Source: Alphaproteobacteria bacterium
Lineage (GTDB): Bacteria > Pseudomonadota > Alphaproteobacteria > Micavibrionales > UBA1664
NCBI GenBank assembly: GCA_002401195.1
Contig: NVSI01000015.1
Span: 1,903 to 7,746 of the forward strand
DNA: 5,844 bases
Reading direction: 5' to 3'
The position numbers were made by a program, and so were the translations under genes. How positions within the stretch are numbered: position 1 is the first letter of the stretch; each line of letters opens with the position of its first letter. Below the pieces are notes generated by a model. The model made no database searches, was not told where the DNA came from, and saw nothing but the letters and a program-made list of their open reading frames with translations. Shown piece by piece: positions 1 to 5,326 of this stretch.

Positions 1-902
1 GGCACCCCTATGCGTTTAATTTCCCATCGAAGGTCAACATCAAATTTTCCTTTGACTCGCGCGCGGAGCTCTTCGCCAAGATCTTCTAAATCCTGAGCCG
101 TCGCACCACCGTTATTGAGCATAAAATTACAATGTTTTTCGCTCATGCTCGCCCCGCCAATTATGAGGCCACGACCGCCAACGGCATCGACCAATTCCCA
201 TGCTTTGTGCCCTTCAGGGTTTGCAAATGTTGATCCGCCTGTCCGTGCCTTAACAGGCTGGCTCCCATGGCGTTGTGTCCGAATTTCATCAATACGGGAT
301 CGTACTATTTTTCCATCTTCGGACACGGTTTTAAAGCGCCCTGATAAAAAGATGACATCCGTTGGAAGGCTGTTATGGCGGTAACTTAACCCCATTTGAT
401 CGGGGGTATAAGTATGTATTGATCCATCACGGTGCATGACCTCGCAATCCACCAACACATCGACAACTTCCGCGCCATAAGCCCCCGCATTCATTCGAAA
501 GGCACCGCCAATTGTTCCGGGAATTCCGCTTAAAAATTCAATGCCACCAAGGCCACTCCGCGCGCAATACTCCGCGACATTCATATCCAGCGCGCTTGCC
601 CCCGCCGTCACAATGTTTGTCTCTGCATCATGTGTAATGTCTGTAAAACCACGGCCCATTTTAATCACAACGCCTTTGATTCCACCATCACGAATAATCA
701 TATTCGAACACACACCCAAAACCGTGAGTGGAATATCAGAAGGGCATTGTTTTAAAAACAAGGTTAAATCTTCGCGGTCTTTGGGTTTAAATAAAACTTC
801 CGCAGGGCCACCAACACGAAACCACGTCGTCGCAGAAATACTGGCATTTTCAGAAATGCGTCCACGGACATCTGGCAATCGGTTAAGGAGTGAATCGGTC
901 AT
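1..902 (-). CDS. murB: MurB, UDP-N-acetylenolpyruvoylglucosamine reductase (3' end just outside window)
   Basis: MurB is a cytoplasmic FAD-dependent reductase that uses NADPH to reduce UDP-GlcNAc-enolpyruvate to UDP-MurNAc. Three hundred codons are visible without a stop, and the frame runs off the left edge. The FAD-binding half shows TTWFRVGGPAE (25-35) and SGIPGTIGGAFRMNAGAYGAE (125-145). The substrate domain shows SYRHNS (173-178), TGGSTFANP (221-229), SEKHCNFMLNNGGAT (254-268) and RWEIKRIG (292-299). By family knowledge Arg175, Ser224 and Glu294 are the catalytic set, so all are present and only a few residues are missing. The FAD phosphate loop reads GVCSN (63-67), where GxGSN is usual. 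ATG 902 is chosen because the N-terminus (MTDSLLNRLPDVRG) fits the family, although the frame is open further upstream and only a weak AAAG precedes the ATG. Compact size suggests the type II form. Confidence 0.96.
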   Translation of the reverse strand, partial: MTDSLLNRLPDVRGRISENASISATTWFRVGGPAEVLFKPKDREDLTLFLKQCPSDIPLTVLGVCSNMIIRDGGIKGVVIKMGRGFTDITHDAETNIVTAGASALDMNVAEYCARSGLGGIEFLSGIPGTIGGAFRMNAGAYGAEVVDVLVDCEVMHRDGSIHTYTPDQMGLSYRHNSLPTDVIFLSGRFKTVSEDGKIVRSRIDEIRTQRHGSQPVKARTGGSTFANPEGHKAWELVDAVGGRGLIIGGASMSEKHCNFMLNNGGATAQDLEDLGEELRARVKGKFDVDLRWEIKRIGV

Positions 903-961
903 AACTTTATTGTAAACCAAGCAAACATAAAGGCACAGTGAGATTTTCCATTCTTCGTCAT
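899..961 (-). CDS. Possible 20-residue leader peptide ORF, coupled to murB
   Basis: The gap between murC and murB holds ATG (961-959) followed by 19 more codons and TGA, giving MTKNGKSHCAFMFAWFTIKL. AAAAGG lies 4 nt upstream of its ATG. Its stop overlaps the murB start as ATGA (902-899), the classic geometry for translational coupling, whereas murB itself has only a weak Shine-Dalgarno sequence. The peptide has a polar N-terminus and an aromatic, hydrophobic C-terminal half. I recognise no family. It may be a leader whose translation feeds ribosomes to murB, or a chance ORF in a 74-nt gap. Conservation in related genomes would be needed to treat it as a gene. Confidence 0.35.
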   Translation of the reverse strand: MTKNGKSHCAFMFAWFTIKL

Positions 962-970
962 TGCACCTTT
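929..970 (-). promoter_or_regulatory. Potential RNA stem covering the leader-ORF ribosome-binding site upstream of murB
   Basis: In the minus-strand RNA, AAAGGUGCA (970-962) can pair with UGUGCCUUU (937-929). This gives nine consecutive pairs, seven Watson-Crick and two G-U, around a 24-nt loop. The 5' arm contains the AAAGG Shine-Dalgarno of the 20-codon leader ORF and its start codon begins the loop. No U-run follows the stem, so a terminator is not suggested. A translational control role for murB is inference; a chance pairing is possible. Confidence 0.3.
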
Positions 971-976
971 TCTTGC

Positions 977-2404
977 TCAGCCCTCGCAATCACGAGAAAG
1001 TTGCCCCGGTAAATCTTGCGCCCATGCAGTGATGTCCCCTGCGCCAAGGCAAATAATCATATCGCCCTCTTTAATTTTAGGCGAAAGAATATCAGCAAGA
1101 TTTTTAGGGTCATCCAAAACCGACACATCCTGATGCCCATGATTTTTAAGCGCATCAGCCAATGTTTGCGCATTAATCCCATCAATTGGTTTTTCTCCCG
1201 CCTCATAAACATCCGAAATAAGAACGCTGTCCGCGTCATTAAAGCATGTTGAGAATTCCTCGAATAAATCCTGAAGTCTTGAGTAACGGTGCGGTTGCAT
1301 GACCGCATGAATTTTACCGCCCGTTTGTGCAACGCCCGTGCGCGCCGCCGCCAACACAGCCGAAATTTCAACGGGGTGATGTGCGTAATCATCAATCACT
1401 GTCACGCCATTCACTTCGCCTGTTTTTGTAAAGCGGCGTTTCACTCCTTGAAAAGAGGATAGCCCCTTGCGCAAGGTTGCATCATCCATACCCATTTCAT
1501 GACCAACGATAATCGCGGCGCAAGCATTCATTACATTATGTTGACCAAGCATCGGCAAAGTGAACCCTTCAATCACGCGATCTTCGTCTTTATCCTCCAA
1601 CCATCCGCGAATACGAACATCAAAACGCGTATCACTTCCGCGGACTTCCATATTCATGACCTGCATATCAGCCTGAGCATTCACGCCGTATGTGATAACG
1701 CGGCGATCTTGGAGTTTTGGAATAAGGTTTTGAACCTCTGGGTGATCGCTGCACAATGCAGCAAAGCCATAAAAAGGAAGGTTGTTTACAAAATTGCGAA
1801 AGGCCGCTTTGGCATTGTCGAATGAACCATAAAAATCCAGATGTTCTGGATCAATATTCGTGACAACCGCCGCCGTTGCAGGAAGGCGCGTAAAGGTTCC
1901 GTCGCTCTCATCTGCCTCGGCAACCAACCATTCGCCCTCTCCCATACGAACATTCGTTCCGTATGCATTCACAATACCGCCATTAATCACGGTCGGGTCA
2001 AATCCACCAACCTCCATCATGGTTCCAACCATAGATGTTGTCGTTGTTTTTCCATGCGTTCCAGCAATGGCGAGCCCAAGTTTAAGGCGCATGAGTTCCG
2101 CCAACATTTCAGCGCGACGAATAATCGGGAGTCGTTTTTCTCGCGCCGCCATTAATTCCGGATTATCATCCTTCACCGCGGATGAAATAACGATCCCCGA
2201 TGCATCGCCCAAATTATCGGCGCTATGTCCGATTGAAACTTGAATACCTTTGTCTCGTAGGCGTTTTACATTCGCACTATCGGAGATATCCGACCCTTGC
2301 ACGCTATAATTCATCTGATGCAGGATTTCCGCAATCCCGCTCATGCCAATTCCGCCTATCCCAACAAAATGAAGAGTTCCGATATGGTCTGGATTAATTC
2401 TCAT
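977..2404 (-). CDS. murC: MurC, UDP-N-acetylmuramate:L-alanine ligase
   Basis: MurC is a cytoplasmic ATP-dependent Mur ligase that adds L-alanine to UDP-MurNAc, the first amino acid of the stem peptide. It uses the product of MurB, encoded next. The 475-residue protein is full length. The N-terminal UDP-binding domain shows FVGIGGIGMSGIA (13-25). The central domain has the P-loop GTHGKTTTT (115-123), EADESDGTF (163-171), NIDPEHLDFYG (183-193) and GQHNVMNACAA (287-297). The C-terminal domain has FQGVKRRF (318-325), DDYAHHPVEI (338-347), QPHRYSR (370-376), DVYEAGE (398-404) and GAGDIT (454-459). The combination of DYAHHP and QPHRYSR with the alanine-ligase P-loop separates it from MurD, MurE and MurF. 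The start at 2404 has GAGGGA 8 nt upstream, lying over the end of murG. I see nothing abnormal in it. Confidence 0.98.
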   Translation of the reverse strand: MRINPDHIGTLHFVGIGGIGMSGIAEILHQMNYSVQGSDISDSANVKRLRDKGIQVSIGHSADNLGDASGIVISSAVKDDNPELMAAREKRLPIIRRAEMLAELMRLKLGLAIAGTHGKTTTTSMVGTMMEVGGFDPTVINGGIVNAYGTNVRMGEGEWLVAEADESDGTFTRLPATAAVVTNIDPEHLDFYGSFDNAKAAFRNFVNNLPFYGFAALCSDHPEVQNLIPKLQDRRVITYGVNAQADMQVMNMEVRGSDTRFDVRIRGWLEDKDEDRVIEGFTLPMLGQHNVMNACAAIIVGHEMGMDDATLRKGLSSFQGVKRRFTKTGEVNGVTVIDDYAHHPVEISAVLAAARTGVAQTGGKIHAVMQPHRYSRLQDLFEEFSTCFNDADSVLISDVYEAGEKPIDGINAQTLADALKNHGHQDVSVLDDPKNLADILSPKIKEGDMIICLGAGDITAWAQDLPGQLSRDCEG

Positions 2405-2418
2405 AAACGCTATCCCTC
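2405..2418 (-). promoter_or_regulatory. Ribosome-binding site of murC
   Basis: GAGGGA (2418-2413) directly precedes the murG TAG stop and lies 8 nt before the murC ATG at 2404. It supports the assigned start and close coupling of murG and murC. Confidence 0.7.
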
Positions 2419-3558
2419 ATGTCCTTGAGTATAATCATATTGTTTGGATGCGTTTTTATCCCATCCTTTGATCAAAGCAACGACCAAATTCCCAAGCTTT
2501 CGCCCGGCCTCTGGTTTTGCGCAACTGCGCGCGCCTTCCGCGGCCTTAAACAATGTTTCAGGAGACCTCATTAAACTTTCGACCCGCCCCGCCAAGGCCG
2601 ATGGTGTAAAGTGATTTTCCAGCATAACCCAAGCGCCTCCCTTGGTTGACACAATTTCAGCGTTCACTTTTTGTTGCATATCCGCATGATGTGGGTACGG
2701 CACATAAACGGCCGGCACGCCTGCAATTGAGACCTCGGCCACCGTGCTTGCGCCCGACCGTGCAATAATTAAATGCGACGCCTTTAAGACCTCGGGCATA
2801 TCGTCAATAAAGGGACGAATATCCGCCGCGATCCCCGCACCTTTATATATTTCATCAACCTGCGCCGTGTCTTCAATATGGCATTGTTGCACAACTGACA
2901 GGCGTGATTTCAAATCAGGAGCAAGAGAGGCCAGAGCATCAGGCACAATATCCGCCATGACTTTCGCCCCCAATGACCCCCCCATCACCGCAATGTGAAA
3001 AGGCGCATCAACATCGGGTACCATGTATGGTTCCGCATAAAGAGCGGCAATACCAGAGCGCACAGGATTTCCAGTCACCACCGCGCGCACGGCGTCGGCT
3101 TCCTCTAATGATGAAAAATCAGGGAGGCTGAGCGCGATTCGGTCCGCCTTTGGCGCAAGATACGCATTCGCCTTACCTAAAACGGCATTCGCCTCGTGAA
3201 TCACGGTTAAAATCTGTTTGTGTTGCGCCACCATCATCGGTGGAAGGGATGGATATCCACCAAAACCAATTGCAATTTTTGGCGCATATTTCGATACAAT
3301 GCGGCGTGATTTTAAATACCCTAAGGCCAAATTCATCGCGCCTTTTAATTTTCCAACAAGGCCCGATGGCAATGTCCCTGCTGCGATCACCTCGATCAAA
3401 GCATCAATATCATCCGGAATAAATTTACGGCCGCGATCATCCGTCACGAACACCACGGCGCACCCGCGTGCAATAACGTCATGCGCCAAGGCCAACGCCG
3501 GAAACATATGTCCGCCTGTTCCCCCTGCACATATCATGACTGTATCTTTATGAGGCAT
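2410..3558 (-). CDS. murG: MurG, UDP-GlcNAc:lipid I GlcNAc transferase
   Basis: MurG is a peripheral GT-B glycosyltransferase on the cytoplasmic face of the membrane that transfers GlcNAc from UDP-GlcNAc to lipid I, making lipid II, the substrate of FtsW. The product has 382 residues. Visible motifs are GGTGGH (12-17) near the N-terminus, GFGGYPS (98-104), HEANAVLGKAN (121-131), TGNPVR (162-167), GGSLGA (193-198), RSGASTVAE (267-275) and PYPHHADMQQKVNAE (287-301). The last two carry the Glu, Gln and Asn residues that form the UDP-GlcNAc site in E. coli MurG. Two Gln residues that are nearly always present are replaced: HEQN is HEAN (Ala123) and GGSQGA is GGSLGA (Leu197). Otherwise the fold markers are intact. 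The start at 3558 lies 12 nt after the ftsW stop, with AAGGA 9 nt upstream. The stop is 5 nt before murC. Confidence 0.97.
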   Translation of the reverse strand: MPHKDTVMICAGGTGGHMFPALALAHDVIARGCAVVFVTDDRGRKFIPDDIDALIEVIAAGTLPSGLVGKLKGAMNLALGYLKSRRIVSKYAPKIAIGFGGYPSLPPMMVAQHKQILTVIHEANAVLGKANAYLAPKADRIALSLPDFSSLEEADAVRAVVTGNPVRSGIAALYAEPYMVPDVDAPFHIAVMGGSLGAKVMADIVPDALASLAPDLKSRLSVVQQCHIEDTAQVDEIYKGAGIAADIRPFIDDMPEVLKASHLIIARSGASTVAEVSIAGVPAVYVPYPHHADMQQKVNAEIVSTKGGAWVMLENHFTPSALAGRVESLMRSPETLFKAAEGARSCAKPEAGRKLGNLVVALIKGWDKNASKQYDYTQGHEG

Positions 3559-3572
3559 TACATGCTTTCCTT
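3558..3572 (-). promoter_or_regulatory. Ribosome-binding site of murG with an intervening start-stop (ATGTAATG)
   Basis: AAGGA (3572-3568) overlaps the ftsW stop codon and lies 9 nt before the murG ATG at 3558. Between them is another ATG (3563-3561) followed at once by TAA (3560-3558), whose last A is the first base of the murG start. The first ATG is 4 nt from the AAGGA. murG cannot begin there because of the immediate stop, so 3558 is the start. The start-stop might cause some ribosomes to initiate, stop and reinitiate. Confidence 0.6.
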
Positions 3573-4728
3573 AAAATTCTTTCCGTGTTAAATGTCGCCA
3601 ACCGCTTTGTCTTTGATGGTCGATTATACCACGGGATAAGGCAAGAATAAGTCCAAAACTTATCCCCACGGCAATTAATGACGATCCACCGTAACTGATA
3701 AACGGCAGGGTCATGCCCTTCGCCGGCAAAAGACGCAAGGCCGACCCCATATGAATAATCGTTTGAATGACGAGCATCATCACAAGACCGCTTCCCGCAA
3801 GCATCGCAAATAAAGATTCAGATCGCGAAAACCGCCCCATCATCCGATAAAATAAAAATGCAAACACACAGACCAACAAGGCCGTAAAGACAAAGCCCCA
3901 TTCCTCGCCAACGGCCGAGAATATAAAGTCTGCATGCACGTCTGGAATTTGCAGTTTCACTGTGCCTTGCCCTGGACCTGTGCCCATAAAACCACCATTC
4001 ATAAACGCCTCTAACGATCGATCAATTTGATAACTATCGCCACTGTCTGGAAACAAAAATCGATCAATTCTCGATTGCACATGAGACAAAGAAAAATACG
4101 CCAATGTTATCCCCATCGCGCCGATTCCAGCGATCGCAACAACATAGCGAAGTGGACACCCCGCAAGAAAAATCATCGCCGCAAACACAAAGGACATTAA
4201 AAAGGTCATCCCGAAGTCAGGTTGCAGGATAAGCGCACCAACGCTCAATGCATAAAGCCCCAAAGCGATAATAACACCTGGAAACCCCTCATCTTGTTTT
4301 TGTTTTGACAAAAAGAAGGCCGCCAAAACAACAAAAGCTGGCTTTAAAAATTCAGACGGTTGAATGGAAAATCCAAAAACATAAATCCAGCGCGTTGCGC
4401 CCTTTACCTCAACCCCGCTTAATAAAGTGAGCAACACGCCAACCCATGCGCCGATAAAAAGAAGGCTTGCAATGCGCCAGATATGAGTGGGTTTAAACGC
4501 GGTTATCACCACCATCGCGCCAAGAGAAACAGCCAAGAAAAAGACATGTTTTTTTAAAAAATCAAATCCACCAAGGCCAATGCGCGCGGCGACAGGTGGG
4601 CTTGCCGTTGCAACCATCACAACGCCAAACGCAGCCAAGGCCAGGATGCAAAACACACTGACGCGATCCAAAGACCACCACCATGTCATAAGCCTAGAAT
4701 TGCTGCGCGGCGTTAAAAGATCAGGCAT
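3571..4728 (-). CDS. ftsW: FtsW, septal peptidoglycan glycosyltransferase (SEDS family)
   Basis: FtsW is a polytopic inner-membrane SEDS protein that polymerises lipid II at the division septum together with a class B PBP (FtsI). The 385-residue product is of usual length. Visible SEDS signatures are KGATRWI (109-115), QPSEFLKP (123-130), LQPDFGMT (168-174), IPDVHADFIF (261-270), EEWGF (275-279) and LPAKGMTLPFISYGGSS (334-350). Asp267 in HADFIF is the position I match to the essential Asp of E. coli FtsW (D297) and RodA. The order murD-(x)-ftsW-murG supports FtsW over RodA or SpoVE. The start at 4728 has AAAAGGTG with AGG 6 nt upstream and overlaps the preceding gene by 8 nt (ATGCCTGA). One oddity is that His326 stands where SEDS proteins usually have Asn (IINxG before the LP..G.TLPFISYGGSS block). 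Confidence 0.97.
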   Translation of the reverse strand: MPDLLTPRSNSRLMTWWWSLDRVSVFCILALAAFGVVMVATASPPVAARIGLGGFDFLKKHVFFLAVSLGAMVVITAFKPTHIWRIASLLFIGAWVGVLLTLLSGVEVKGATRWIYVFGFSIQPSEFLKPAFVVLAAFFLSKQKQDEGFPGVIIALGLYALSVGALILQPDFGMTFLMSFVFAAMIFLAGCPLRYVVAIAGIGAMGITLAYFSLSHVQSRIDRFLFPDSGDSYQIDRSLEAFMNGGFMGTGPGQGTVKLQIPDVHADFIFSAVGEEWGFVFTALLVCVFAFLFYRMMGRFSRSESLFAMLAGSGLVMMLVIQTIIHMGSALRLLPAKGMTLPFISYGGSSLIAVGISFGLILALSRGIIDHQRQSGWRHLTRKEF

Positions 4729-4733
4729 GTTTC
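4719..4733 (-). repeat. Junction repeat copy 2 (membrane gene end / ftsW start)
   Basis: The minus strand reads TGAAACATGCCTGAT across the stop of the membrane protein gene and the ftsW start, matching copy 1 at 5311-5326 in 12 of 15 bases. If the intervening gene were deleted between the copies, murD and ftsW would be left with the same 8-nt overlap. Confidence 0.4.
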
Positions 4734-5320
4734 ACCTTTTCTAAAATACGACGACGAATGATAATATAAATCATGAAACCCCAATCTGTTGCCATCAAGA
4801 AAAATGGATAAGCCAAAGTTTCAAGTGATGGATTTGTCACGGCAAACAACGCCAAGAAATAACGAAGGCCCGCCCAGAAATACGACACTGGTGGCTCGCT
4901 CCACGGGTCGTTCCATGACTTTCGCAATGTCGGATAATAGGTCAAAATATCAATGACAATAATAACAATAATCGCCATCGCAGGGCTGTCTGTAATCATC
5001 CAAACGGGGATGGCGATTAACGCCCCCAAAAAAGCCCACCAATCGCTTTTGGCGATATTTTTTTCACCAACAAACAAGGCCACGACCGAAATAAATAAAC
5101 ATGTGCAGGACACAACCACCAACACCCATGCCGATGGACCGCCATTTAATGCAAATTGTGCATAAGCCCCAATTCCAGTCACAACGCCCCAATTAAACCA
5201 GCTGAAAACATGAGGGCGCGTTTCGCCTTTATAAATCGACCATAAATATGTTCCATACCGAATAACGGAAACTAGAATCGCAAGGCCTGCGAACATTTCA
5301 GCATTTGAGAAATCAAGCAT
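4721..5320 (-). CDS. Seven-helix membrane protein of unknown function, SWEET/PQ-loop-like architecture, inserted between murD and ftsW
   Basis: This 199-residue integral membrane protein has no function I can assign. Hydrophobic segments lie at about residues 9-29, 39-58, 63-84, 95-110, 113-131, 145-162 and 167-188. Basic residues (K31/R35, K87/K91, R133/K134, R189-R191) fall on alternate loops, predicting N-terminus outside and C-terminus inside. The halves look duplicated: a gapless offset of 106 residues aligns Y22/Y128, L26/L132, S40/S146, F42/F148 and G45/G151. The first loop has GETRPHVFSW and the second YYPTLRKSW. This 3-1-3 layout recalls SWEET and PQ-loop carriers, and I recall similar unnamed bacterial membrane proteins with a TRPHxFSW motif; both are recognition, not a search. 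The start at 5320 has GGAG 7 nt upstream and overlaps murD by 8 nt; the 3' end overlaps ftsW by 8 nt. It is not a usual dcw member. Small-solute transport or a cell-envelope role is only inference. Confidence 0.9.
   Translation of the reverse strand: MLDFSNAEMFAGLAILVSVIRYGTYLWSIYKGETRPHVFSWFNWGVVTGIGAYAQFALNGGPSAWVLVVVSCTCLFISVVALFVGEKNIAKSDWWAFLGALIAIPVWMITDSPAMAIIVIIVIDILTYYPTLRKSWNDPWSEPPVSYFWAGLRYFLALFAVTNPSLETLAYPFFLMATDWGFMIYIIIRRRILEKVKHA
4729..4740 (-). promoter_or_regulatory. Ribosome-binding site of ftsW
   Basis: AAAAGGTG with AGG at 4737-4735 lies 6 nt before the ftsW ATG at 4728, within the 3' end of the preceding membrane protein gene. It fixes the start, which overlaps that gene by 8 nt. 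Confidence 0.75.
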
Positions 5321-5326
5321 CCTTCA
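5311..5326 (-). repeat. Junction repeat copy 1 (murD end / membrane gene start)
   Basis: The minus strand reads TGAAGGATGCTTGAT across the murD stop and the start of the next gene. The same arrangement, TGAAACATGCCTGAT, occurs at the other end of that gene (about 4719-4733), with 12 of 15 bases identical. In both, the upstream gene ends in Ala-stop and the downstream gene starts with the same 8-nt ATGCYTGA overlap. This could be a trace of insertion or simply selection for overlap. Confidence 0.4.

Noticed and set aside
909..914. TACAAT as a -10 promoter box just upstream of murB
   Set aside because: No -35 element is found at the right spacing (the bases there are TGTGCC), and transcription would begin at or inside the murB start codon. 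An operon-internal promoter is not supported.
115..915. Two plus-strand ORFs of 89 and 124 codons at 115-384 and 541-915
   Set aside because: They lie antisense to murB, whose minus-strand frame is open for 300 codons with all family motifs. They have no plausible family features and are shadows.
903..976. A rho-independent terminator between murC and murB
   Set aside because: The only stem (970-962 with 937-929) has a 24-nt loop and no U-run after it, so termination is unlikely.
1057..1395. A 112-codon minus-strand ORF inside murC
   Set aside because: It is an alternative frame of murC, which keeps its conserved DDYAHHP, PHRYSR and GAGDIT motifs in the main frame through this stretch. It is not a frameshift.
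1016..3553. Several plus-strand ORFs of 60 to 130 codons across murC and murG
   Set aside because: All are antisense to well-supported genes and share their codon periodicity in the wrong frame. None shows a recognisable motif or convincing start.
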